A stretch of 12,635 nt of DNA from Candidatus Omnitrophota bacterium (GTDB lineage Bacteria > Hinthialibacterota > Hinthialibacteria > JAKQFZ01): contig JAKQFZ010000654.1 in the NCBI GenBank assembly GCA_029558215.1, forward strand, positions 1 to 12,635, in the 5' to 3' direction. Within the stretch, counting starts at the first letter, position 1. Every line of letters begins with the position of its first letter. The translations under genes were made by a program, and so were the position numbers. Of the stretch, positions 6,796 to 12,635 are shown one piece after another. The notes under the pieces are model-generated. The model was not told where the DNA came from and searched no databases. It worked only from the letters and a program-made list of their open reading frames with translations.

Positions 6796-7961
6796 GTCTC
6801 GGATGGTAGCTCAGGTACCTTCTTGGCGAGAAGTTCTTTTGCAGTCACAGGCGTTGTATCTAGATTTTCGACTTCGCTTCGCGTGTATTTCCATACGAAA
6901 TAACCTCCAGCGAGAAGAGCACCTCCCCCCAGAAGCCACGGCCAGATCTTTCGCTTTGGTTTCTCTGGAGGTTGCGCAGATTCTTCTTGAAGAAGAGTTG
7001 CGTCTTTCTTCAGCTTCTGCTCCTTGGATGGGTGGAGACTCTTGATTGCCCATGTCATGGGGAGGCCCGTGTCCGATGCGATTGAGTCCATTGCGATTCG
7101 GATCTCTTTGCACATATTCATCCACGACTCTTCATTGTCTTGAATGTCTATGCCGAGTGCTCGGTTCTGAATCATGGCCAAGGACAAGGACCCGATGTCT
7201 TCCGATTCAAAGACTTGCCCCACTGGAAGAATCCTTTGCAGAAAGGTTTGGATGCCCTCTTCTGGGGCCATGACCCTGACGACATAAGTCCCACTTTCAT
7301 CGAGCACATGACCTTGCTCAGGATGCTGACCAGGATGTCCAATGAGTCCCCAATTGCAAGTCAAATGGCCATTGACCATACCGTAGTTACTCGCCACAGA
7401 CGCCCACGCGAGCAATCCAAGGACAACAGAGCTTGGAGTATTGGGCTGCAACTTGGTGCGCAGATCCTCGAAGGCTGTACGGTGTGTCCACTCCCTGCGT
7501 ACAATTGGCGGAACAAATTCCGTCTTATGCCAAAGAACGGAATTCCCATAAATCGGTGCTAGACGTTTCATGGACTGTTCGAGCCCAGTGCGTACGATTT
7601 TCCAATGAAGCTTGGTCGGCTCCATCGGAACGATCTTGTGGATCAGCAACGCCCAAGCCAATTGTCCAAGATCCCCCGACGTCAAGACGTCTCTCCCCAG
7701 ACGATTCAACACCGTCTCGCAAAAAATGGACACACCCTCCATCGGATTCGCGTAGACCGGGAAATATCCTCCATCCACCTGGAGAAACTCGCCAGGTGGA
7801 GCTATCGGAATTGGATAACCAAGCCAGTGAAAAGTTTCGGTGCCAGCCAAGTGGCCGTAGTTGCTGATCAACAACGCCACGCCCTGGAGTCCCTGTACAG
7901 CGATGGTGGGAGCTTGCGCGAGAACCCTGCTCAAAATTTCCTTGGCCTCGATGTCGTGCAT
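6792..7961 (-). CDS. Gene D: membrane-anchored protein with two lysozyme-like repeats (389 aa)
   Basis: Related to gene E but lacking its N- and C-terminal additions. Two repeats are visible, at about residues 20-140 (LLISNYGHLAGTETFHWLG...PMEGVSIFCETVLNRLG...GDLGQLAWALL) and 175-295 (LLAWASVASNYGMVNGHLTCNWGLIG...PEEGIQTFLQRIL...EDIGSLSLAMI). The layout resembles glucosaminidase/lysozyme-like domains, but the usual catalytic Glu after the first helix is replaced by Ala-Ser or Ile-Ser, so activity is doubtful. A charged linker leads to a transmembrane helix at 339-357 with the same Gly-rich pattern as in E (WLLGG...AGGY). A 31-residue tail follows. There is no signal peptide. Start ATG at 7961 has a G-rich GGTAGG about 8-10 bases upstream. 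It is the first gene of the D-E operon and is divergent from the VWA gene. Confidence 0.85.
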   Translation of the reverse strand: MHDIEAKEILSRVLAQAPTIAVQGLQGVALLISNYGHLAGTETFHWLGYPIPIAPPGEFLQVDGGYFPVYANPMEGVSIFCETVLNRLGRDVLTSGDLGQLAWALLIHKIVPMEPTKLHWKIVRTGLEQSMKRLAPIYGNSVLWHKTEFVPPIVRREWTHRTAFEDLRTKLQPNTPSSVVLGLLAWASVASNYGMVNGHLTCNWGLIGHPGQHPEQGHVLDESGTYVVRVMAPEEGIQTFLQRILPVGQVFESEDIGSLSLAMIQNRALGIDIQDNEESWMNMCKEIRIAMDSIASDTGLPMTWAIKSLHPSKEQKLKKDATLLQEESAQPPEKPKRKIWPWLLGGGALLAGGYFVWKYTRSEVENLDTTPVTAKELLAKKVPELPSET

Positions 7962-8097
7962 ATCAAGTACCTACCACATCCACATGAGAAGGACTCGGAT
8001 AAGTAAAAATCAGCATATTTTCCAAAAAATACTCTCATCTACCCCAACACCTCGTGAATTTTGTCTTTCGTAACTTCATCGGTCTGATCTCTGTGTT
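7962..8097. promoter_or_regulatory. Divergent intergenic region between gene D and the VWA gene
   Basis: This AT-rich gap of 136 bases must hold the promoters of both the D-E operon and the VWA gene, since the two start in opposite directions. I could not fix either promoter. TTGTCT at 8061-8066 is a possible -35 for the plus-strand gene, but no good -10 follows at the right spacing. No clear palindrome or small ORF was seen. Confidence 0.4.
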
Positions 8098-9594
8098 ATG
8101 GTGGCTCCCATGGCCTCTCCCACGCCGAAAATCACCAAAGATCTCGGGTTTATCGAAGGACACACCGACAAGCCTTGGGAGGACTACTCCGAGGCTGAAC
8201 AGAAGGACATCCTGATCCAATGCGGCAAATTGTTCACGGGTGCCGTGACCAACCTCAAAAACGCATCAGCCTTGTTCTTCTCGGTCTTGATGCAAGTGCA
8301 GAAGGGGTTCGTGACTTTTGTCGGTCGAGCTGCCACCGATTACCAGAACATCTGGCTACACCCCGTATGGTTCCGCAACTTGTTGGACCAAGAGTACTCT
8401 GTCGAGACGGCCATGGGCACCGTCCTGCACGAAGTCCTCCACATTGCCATGGGAAACCAAGCCCGTCGCCAGTGGCGAGATCCTCGAATCTGGAACCTCG
8501 CCTGTGACATTGTGAACAATGGGCTCATTCGGAGAGAATTCGGTCAACAAACCACCTCAACGGATGCCAATGGCAATACCGTCATCACGTTCCAGTTCTC
8601 GGCCATCTCTGCCATTCGCTTGCCCGACAACGTGATGATTCGGGAAGACCTCGAACATCTTCGGGCCGAGGAAGTTTACGACAAGCTCATTCAAGAGGGC
8701 GAAAAAGAAGGGCAGAAAGGAAACGAAGGCGAGGGCGAAGGCGAGGGCGAAGGCGAGGGCGAAGGCGAGGGCGAAGGCGAGGGCGAAGGCCAGGGCCAGG
8801 GCCAAGGAGGCTCGCCAAAACCAGGAAAGAAGAAAGGCGGTGGGTCCGTCAGCCCAGGTGCTCACAGTCACAACCAGAAAAAGGGTCACAACCCTGGGTG
8901 TTTCCACGACGACCCCAATAAACCAGGGGCCCCATCGGAGGATGAAAAGAAAAAAATTGCAGAAGACTTCAAGAATATCTTCCGAAGGGCCATGAATGAG
9001 GCGAGGGCCCAGGGGAAACTCAAAGCTAGCGTCGAAGAAATTCTTCGCCGTGAGATTGGCGAGTCTGTGGTCAATTGGCGTGATGTTCTCAGGGACTTCT
9101 CCACGAAGTCCTACGAGGACTTCAATGGCCCGTATGATCGCCGATTTCTCCATCAGAAGTACTACTTCGAGACCTTGGAGAGCGAGAGTCTAAAGCTCTA
9201 CATCGCCATTGACACATCTGGATCCATTGCGGAGCAAGAAATCGGCGAGTTCTTGGCCGAGATCCGAGAGATCTTGCGCTTGCACACGACGACGGAAGGG
9301 AAAGCCTTCTGGGCCGACGCAGACATCCACGGTCCATACGACGTGGAAGACATGCTGAAGGTGCCCGTCTTGGGTGGCGGTGGAACCGACTTCCGTCCGT
9401 TCTTTGATTGGGTCGAGAATAATCAAGAGCAAGGAGAGAATGCCGCCATTGTGTATTTTACCGATGGCTACGGAACGTTTCCAACCCAAGCCCCATCGTT
9501 GCAAACCTTGTGGGTCGTCATGACAGGTGGTCTCGAATCGAAGGCTTTCCCATTCGGCCAAGTTGTGCGAATGATTCGCACAAAAGACAAGTAA
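8098..9594 (+). CDS. Predicted metal-dependent peptidase with C-terminal VWA-like domain (DUF2201/COG3864 type, 498 aa)
   Basis: The N-terminal half resembles the metallopeptidase-like part of DUF2201 proteins: HEVLH (111-115, an HExxH zinc site) and DPRIWNLACDIVNN (128-141), where D137 may be a further ligand. Residues 209-236 are a pure Gly-Glu then Gly-Gln repeat, followed by a basic, low-complexity linker to about 290. A helical segment (281-365) leads into a VWA-like domain with a metal-ion site: D372-T-S-G-S376 in LYIAIDTSGSI, T430 in GGGGTDFRPF, and D456 in YFTDGYG. In this family the protein is commonly encoded beside a MoxR-type AAA+ ATPase and may act with it in protein remodelling; none is visible here. 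ATG 8098 is used, with ATG at residue 5 as an alternative; neither has a clear Shine-Dalgarno. It is convergent with the exonuclease gene and divergent from gene D. Confidence 0.88.
   Translation: MVAPMASPTPKITKDLGFIEGHTDKPWEDYSEAEQKDILIQCGKLFTGAVTNLKNASALFFSVLMQVQKGFVTFVGRAATDYQNIWLHPVWFRNLLDQEYSVETAMGTVLHEVLHIAMGNQARRQWRDPRIWNLACDIVNNGLIRREFGQQTTSTDANGNTVITFQFSAISAIRLPDNVMIREDLEHLRAEEVYDKLIQEGEKEGQKGNEGEGEGEGEGEGEGEGEGEGEGQGQGQGGSPKPGKKKGGGSVSPGAHSHNQKKGHNPGCFHDDPNKPGAPSEDEKKKIAEDFKNIFRRAMNEARAQGKLKASVEEILRREIGESVVNWRDVLRDFSTKSYEDFNGPYDRRFLHQKYYFETLESESLKLYIAIDTSGSIAEQEIGEFLAEIREILRLHTTTEGKAFWADADIHGPYDVEDMLKVPVLGGGGTDFRPFFDWVENNQEQGENAAIVYFTDGYGTFPTQAPSLQTLWVVMTGGLESKAFPFGQVVRMIRTKDK
8725..8790 (+). 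repeat. 12-bp tandem repeat encoding poly(Gly-Glu)
   Basis: The unit GAAGGCGAGGGC occurs 5.5 times without error, followed by diverged CAGGGC copies. It encodes alternating Glu-Gly within the linker of the VWA protein. Because the unit is a multiple of three, gain or loss of copies keeps the frame, so the linker can change length freely. It is coding low-complexity DNA, not a CRISPR array. Confidence 0.95.
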
Positions 9595-9635
9595 AAGAGA
9601 CATGTTGATCTTGTTGTCGATGGCGTAGCCTAATT
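9595..9635. other. Convergent gap between the VWA gene and the exonuclease gene
   Basis: Two genes end facing each other 41 bases apart. No stem with a T run was found on either strand, so termination here may be Rho-dependent or lie within the opposing genes. Confidence 0.4.
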
Positions 9636-10799
9636 TCAACCAACACTCGACAACAGTTCGCGCGTCTTCAAGACGATGCTCGCGCATGCATCTGCATCGC
9701 TATCAGCGCGGTGGTGCGTGATCTGGATTCCAAGCATTCCACAAATAACGTCCAGACTGTGACGCTGATGTGTTGGCCACATCTCCTTGCACAACTTCAG
9801 CGAACAGTGCATTGGCGTATCAATGGGGCTGAAGCCTGCCATTTCGCAGCAACTTTTGAGGTATTTGCCGTCGAACACAGCGTTGTGTGCGACCAAGAAA
9901 TCCACTCCCTGGAGAAGGGGGTAGATCTCTTTCCACCTCTCCTTGACCGTAGGTTGATTCTTCAGCATCTCTTGCGTCAGACCATGCACTCGAATGGTAT
10001 GTGGCGTGGGGGGACGTGGCGGACAAAATAGCCCGTACCACCGAGCAGTGACAATGTTGTTCTCAACACGCACCAACCCAAACGCGCAGGCGCTATCATG
10101 TTTTGCGTCTGCCGTTTCGAAATCAATGGCAACGAATGACTCCGATGTGCCTGGTAGCGGCCCTCTTGGACGGATGAACTGAGGCACCTCAATGGTTCGT
10201 CGTGTGGATGTCGTGATCGAGGGAATCAATGGCACCGCTACCCTGGTTGGTGCTGGGTTTGGTGCGGGTGCTGGGCTTGGTGCGGGTGCTGGAGTTGAAC
10301 TTGGAGCTTGGTGAAGAATGGGTGCTTTGGTCGCTGATGCTGGACTGGGACTGATCCTCGATGGAGCCGAACCAGACAGAGGGTCAGGGCGGCGAACCCA
10401 AGGCTCATGCGGCTCTGGTTGAACCACAAATTGGCCACGGCTCGCCTTGCTCAAGATGTTTGCCAAAGTGAAGCGAAGGCACGTGATCGGGTGATACCGT
10501 CCACTTTCGATCAAGATATCGTTATCCTGACCAATGACTTGGCCCCATAGTGAGCCATAGTTCGCAAAACTGTGGCGCATCTCCTGGGTGTACTTCTGAA
10601 GGAGAGGTGCCATGTATCTGGTTAGCTCTTCCTTGTCCCAAGCGATGCTCAGCCAGCGCAACGGGCCTTGCAAATCTTGGCTCGGCCAAAACAGAGGAGA
10701 GATCTGGTCTGGGAACGATTTGTCTGTATCCAAGTCAATGCGAATGGCGTTGGGGACCACCAACTTTCGACCATGCCAAGCGGTATGAATGGTGGGCAT
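9636..10799 (-). CDS. DEDDh 3'-5' exonuclease (DnaQ-like) with an unknown N-terminal domain (387 aa)
   Basis: The C-terminal domain (about 221-385) is an RNase T/DnaQ-type exonuclease that removes nucleotides from 3' ends using two metal ions. All motifs are present: D226 and E228 in FVAIDFETAD, H272-G273-L-T in the conserved IRVHGLT, D310 in VAHNAVFDGKYL, and H363/D368 in HHRADSDADA, which gives the DEDDh type. It resembles the exonuclease seen in DNA polymerase III epsilon-like and phage or plasmid repair proteins. A linker of Pro-Ala repeats (151-190) joins it to an unknown domain (1-125) with YGSLWGQVIGQDND. ATG 10799 has no Shine-Dalgarno and lies 151 bases inside the upstream gene in another frame, so the true start is open. 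ATG 10613 (residue 63) would avoid the overlap but cut the N-terminal domain. Confidence 0.88.
   Translation of the reverse strand: MPTIHTAWHGRKLVVPNAIRIDLDTDKSFPDQISPLFWPSQDLQGPLRWLSIAWDKEELTRYMAPLLQKYTQEMRHSFANYGSLWGQVIGQDNDILIESGRYHPITCLRFTLANILSKASRGQFVVQPEPHEPWVRRPDPLSGSAPSRISPSPASATKAPILHQAPSSTPAPAPSPAPAPNPAPTRVAVPLIPSITTSTRRTIEVPQFIRPRGPLPGTSESFVAIDFETADAKHDSACAFGLVRVENNIVTARWYGLFCPPRPPTPHTIRVHGLTQEMLKNQPTVKERWKEIYPLLQGVDFLVAHNAVFDGKYLKSCCEMAGFSPIDTPMHCSLKLCKEMWPTHQRHSLDVICGMLGIQITHHRADSDADACASIVLKTRELLSSVG
10259..10292 (-). repeat. 18-bp period repeat in the exonuclease Pro-Ala linker
   Basis: TTGGTGCGGGTGCTGG is found at 10259-10274 and again at 10277-10292, one 18-bp period apart, with weaker copies on both sides. 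It encodes alternating Ala-Pro in the linker between the two domains. The linker is probably extended and variable in length. Confidence 0.85.
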
Positions 10800-11278
10800 A
10801 AAAACAACCCAAGTTGACGTGGTTTGTGCGCATCACGAGCGGCTGAAACGATGGGCTCCACGACTTGTGGCTTGGGAAATTGGCCCCACAAGATGAACTT
10901 GATGAGCTTCGCCAAATCCGTCTCAATCGCAGCACGTTCACCCATCAACTTGGGCAACGGTCGACTCAAGAAACGCTCATCAGTAAACCGATAATCAACG
11001 TACGAAAAGAGAGAGCGGACTGGAAGATCCAGATCAACAGGCGGAGCGCCGTGGGCGTACACGGTCCCGTGAATCATGGCACGAACAAACGAGCCACGAG
11101 CCTCGGGGACCCGAACCTTGGTCCAGAGGACGACAGGCAACTCCGAGGCAACCTGCGCTGGTTCCAAGAGGAAGCAGCAGGGCCAAGCTTCCAGCTTCCA
11201 CTTTTCCGTGTGCTCGTACAAGTCCTGCTCGTACCAGCGAACACGATTGGACCACGGTTGGGTTTTCCAGGGATGCAT
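10649..11278 (-). CDS. Unknown protein upstream of the exonuclease, possibly frameshifted at its 3' end
   Basis: I do not recognise this protein. The first roughly 160 residues look like normal coding sequence, with Trp and Arg-rich stretches (WKTQPWSNRVRWYEQDLYEH) and the segments VVLWTKVRVPEARGSFVRAMIHGTVYAHG and DLAKLIKFILWGQFPKP. It has no membrane segment. ATG at 11278 is chosen, with a weak GAGAG upstream. A TTG at 11320 would add 14 residues. The last 49 residues, from about 10798 on, look like the shadow of the overlapping exonuclease frame (rich in Cys, Trp and Ser). So the authentic protein may end near 10800 or continue into the exonuclease after a frame change at the T run there. 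It lies between the methyltransferase and the exonuclease, all in one direction. Confidence 0.6.
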   Translation of the reverse strand: MHPWKTQPWSNRVRWYEQDLYEHTEKWKLEAWPCCFLLEPAQVASELPVVLWTKVRVPEARGSFVRAMIHGTVYAHGAPPVDLDLPVRSLFSYVDYRFTDERFLSRPLPKLMGERAAIETDLAKLIKFILWGQFPKPQVVEPIVSAARDAHKPRQLGLFLCPPFIPLGMVESWWSPTPFALTWIQTNRSQTRSLLCFGRAKICKARCAG

Positions 11279-11324
11279 CTGTTCTCTCACGGGTTTGGTC
11301 GCGGCACCTTGCCTAGACAACAGA

Positions 11325-11346
11325 AGATATCCTAACTAGGATATCT
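11325..11346. promoter_or_regulatory. 22-bp perfect palindrome between methyltransferase and the next gene
   Basis: AGATATCCTA (11325-11334) and TAGGATATCT (11337-11346) are exact reverse complements around 2 bases. The palindrome sits in the short gap between the methyltransferase stop and the start of the unknown gene. As RNA it would form an 8-bp stem with a 6-base loop but has no following T run, so it is not a standard terminator. A protein binding site or a mRNA processing hairpin is possible. Confidence 0.6.
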
Positions 11347-11353
11347 CGACTCG

Positions 11354-11989
11354 TCAACCAGCTTCGTTTCCCCAGACATCCCACCCCCGTGGGTGTTCGC
11401 GGGCGAACATCTCCAACCGATCATATTTACCGAAGAGTTCCTCAATGCGATGGCGAACTTCCCTGGGTTTTTCCGAGTGCCTGCCACGCGGAGCCAAGAC
11501 GACTTGCCCCTGGGCCTCCGTCAACAAGGGAAGGGTTCTGCCAACTCGGTTGGTGGAGCCAACCAAGACGAATTCTGATTCGTCCGCATCGCTCTGTTCG
11601 AGGCCAACATCAAGAGAGGAAGATCCCATCAAAACGATTTCGGTGGTCGGCTTGACGAAAGAAGGGCGAACCCCTTGCCCACTGATAATTTTGCCATTTT
11701 TTGTCGTCTTTACCCAGACATAGGCGACGCCACGGAAATAAAACCCCCATGCTCGAAGAAGATCCACCGCATCGTGGAGTTTGGGGCAAGTGGCCCACAT
11801 GAACATGACACACATTTTTGCGGCAATCTTCTGTACTGGCAGAGCCGAAAGTTGCTCCAGAGTCATCAGATCGTAGTGCTTTCCCGCCGCTTGATCCTTG
11901 TTTGGATCTCCGTAATAGGACCAGCACGGGTCAGCATAGATGATTTGGTATTTCTTCGAGACCTTGGACAGGTCGAGAGGAAGGATCAT
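11354..11989 (-). CDS. MT-A70 family N6-adenine DNA methyltransferase (211 aa), DPCW variant
   Basis: This matches the small MT-A70 methyltransferases of phages and plasmids, which transfer a methyl group from S-adenosylmethionine to the N6 of adenine. In order, it has IIYADPCWSYYGD (17-28, catalytic motif at D20-W23), KHYDLMTLEQLSALPV (37-52), VMFMWATCPKLHDAVDLLRAWGF (61-83), YVWVKT (90-95), APRGRHSEKP (166-175, before the domain end) and LEMFAREHPRGWDVWGNE (192-209). The usual DPPW is DPCW here, a change in the second Pro. A stretch at 122-160 is longer and more acidic than I expect, with DADESE. ATG 11989 is chosen over the TTG at 12025; neither has a Shine-Dalgarno. The specificity site cannot be read from sequence. 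No restriction nuclease is adjacent. Confidence 0.92.
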   Translation of the reverse strand: MILPLDLSKVSKKYQIIYADPCWSYYGDPNKDQAAGKHYDLMTLEQLSALPVQKIAAKMCVMFMWATCPKLHDAVDLLRAWGFYFRGVAYVWVKTTKNGKIISGQGVRPSFVKPTTEIVLMGSSSLDVGLEQSDADESEFVLVGSTNRVGRTLPLLTEAQGQVVLAPRGRHSEKPREVRHRIEELFGKYDRLEMFAREHPRGWDVWGNEAG

Positions 11990-12067
11990 TGGAAGGATAG
12001 TTCTACATACAATTCCAAAAATCAATGCATTTCACGTGATCCTAAAAAAGATGGATTGACGACACAG
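11990..12067. promoter_or_regulatory. Divergent gap between methyltransferase and the zinc-ribbon gene
   Basis: This AT-rich gap of 78 bases must carry promoters for two genes facing away from each other. TACAAT at 12008-12013 looks like a plus-strand -10, but no -35 with proper spacing is seen. No clear palindrome is present. Confidence 0.35.
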
Positions 12068-12635
12068 ATGATGTACCTAGAATATTTGGACATGCATATC
12101 CAGTGTTCGAAGTGCGCAGTTGATCGTCGCGAAGGAAAGTTCACACGCGCGACACAGTGCAATGCCTGTGGTGGCACAGGATTGGTCTTGTCTGGAGAAT
12201 TGGTGAGGTGCAACGGGTGTGGAGGGACTCTCTCGAACGCAGACTGCAAGAACCATGAAGTGGTTGGGCTGCCACTGGTCAACATCAGTGGAAGATACGA
12301 ATCGACACATCTGATTGATTTGCGCACCTACTCGTTTTCTCTATGCGAGATCTGCCTGCGAAAAATGTTCGAGTCTTTCAAACTGCCCCCCCGAATAACC
12401 GCTTATGCGAAAGGAGAAATAACCTACGAGCAAGACCAAGAAGATCACTTGCACCATCTATGGTTGCAAGACGGTGGTGATCAGAAAAAATTGTCGACGG
12501 GCCTGTGTAATCGGACTCAAGAATGCTCGAAGAGAGCAGAGTTCAGGGATTTGAGGAAAGACGGCGTAGGCCGAAGAAATTATTGTAATTTTCATGCAGA
12601 AGAATGGGGATCCGCTGGCCATGTGTGGGCGCCCA
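12068..12635 (+). CDS. Cysteine-rich zinc-ribbon protein, 3' end cut by window
   Basis: An open frame runs from ATG ATG at 12068 to the window end, with 189 codons and no stop. It has many metal-binding pairs. C13-C16 (CSKC), C31-C34 (CNACGGTG) and C48-C51 (CNGCGGT) follow the CxxCxGxG style seen in DnaJ central domains. C93-C96 (CEIC) comes later. Near the end CNRTQEC and YCNFH give a further possible site. The domain order suggests two or three zinc ribbons. Such proteins often bind nucleic acid or act as chaperone-like factors, but no specific role can be assigned. The start could be 12068, 12071 or 12092. It is divergent from the methyltransferase, 78 bases away. Codon pattern and conserved Cys spacing argue that this strand, not the overlapping minus-strand ORF, is coding. 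Confidence 0.8.
   Translation, partial: MMYLEYLDMHIQCSKCAVDRREGKFTRATQCNACGGTGLVLSGELVRCNGCGGTLSNADCKNHEVVGLPLVNISGRYESTHLIDLRTYSFSLCEICLRKMFESFKLPPRITAYAKGEITYEQDQEDHLHHLWLQDGGDQKKLSTGLCNRTQECSKRAEFRDLRKDGVGRRNYCNFHAEEWGSAGHVWAP

Noticed and set aside
7990..8060. Promoter for gene D from TTGGAA
   Set aside because: The -10 at 17-base spacing (TTATCC) is a poor match, so it was not listed as a site.
8725..8808. Short tandem repeat mistaken for a CRISPR array
   Set aside because: The unit is 12 bp without spacers and encodes a Gly-Glu linker in frame.
8557..9153. Minus-strand ORF with a long Phe-Ala-Leu-Ala repeat resembling a membrane protein
   Set aside because: It is the reverse reading of the Gly-Glu repeat and VWA gene, which has clear motifs on the plus strand.
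10735..10941. Third-frame ORF of 68 codons across the unknown gene/exonuclease junction
   Set aside because: It ends in a stop shortly after the junction, is unlike either neighbour and has no sign of being coding.
12022..12327. Minus-strand ORF of 101 codons opposite the zinc-ribbon gene
   Set aside because: The plus strand has repeated CxxC pairs and an open frame to the window end, while the minus product shows no recognisable feature.

Overview
The window carries nine complete or nearly complete protein genes, one small linked ORF and two genes cut by the window edges. Most functions are not housekeeping: a solitary TnpB nuclease, a block of three related genes of unknown family, two membrane-anchored repeat proteins, a metallopeptidase-like/VWA protein, a DEDDh exonuclease, an MT-A70 adenine methyltransferase and a zinc-ribbon protein. 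This mix, together with the C-terminal 'GGAYWG' module on one protein (seen by recollection in many phage and plasmid proteins), suggests a large plasmid, prophage, large phage or genomic island of a Gram-negative bacterium. A Myxococcota-like or other proteobacterial host is a guess only. No rRNA, tRNA, CRISPR array or replication origin was seen.

Layout. Positions 1-1279 (minus) hold tnpB, open at its 3' end, with a terminal hairpin at 10-29. Positions 1342-4562 (minus) hold a compact operon. Its order of transcription is paralog C, a 71-residue ORF, paralog B, paralog A, with TAATG and ATGA junctions; it is preceded by a 14-bp palindrome and by the terminator of the upstream unit. Positions 4672-7961 (minus) hold a two-gene operon, D then E, joined by an ATGA overlap and ended by a rho-independent terminator. 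D and E each contain two copies of a lysozyme-like but apparently non-catalytic domain and a similar Gly-rich transmembrane helix. Divergent from D, 8098-9594 (plus) encodes an HExxH + VWA protein with a Gly-Glu repeat linker. Positions 9636-11989 (minus) hold MT-A70 methyltransferase, an unknown protein, and an exonuclease whose 5' end overlaps the unknown gene by 151 bases in another frame, which may be a frameshift. Divergent again, 12068 to the end (plus) encodes a cysteine-rich zinc-ribbon protein cut by the window edge.

How the genes may work together is mostly inference. D and E look like a co-translated membrane pair. A, B and C look like products of old tandem duplication and may form a hetero-oligomer. 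The exonuclease and methyltransferase form a DNA-processing group. Sampled lines differ in base composition: tnpB is clearly GC-rich, the paralog block clearly AT-richer, and the rest intermediate, so the block and tnpB probably have separate histories. Several genes lack an evident Shine-Dalgarno sequence.
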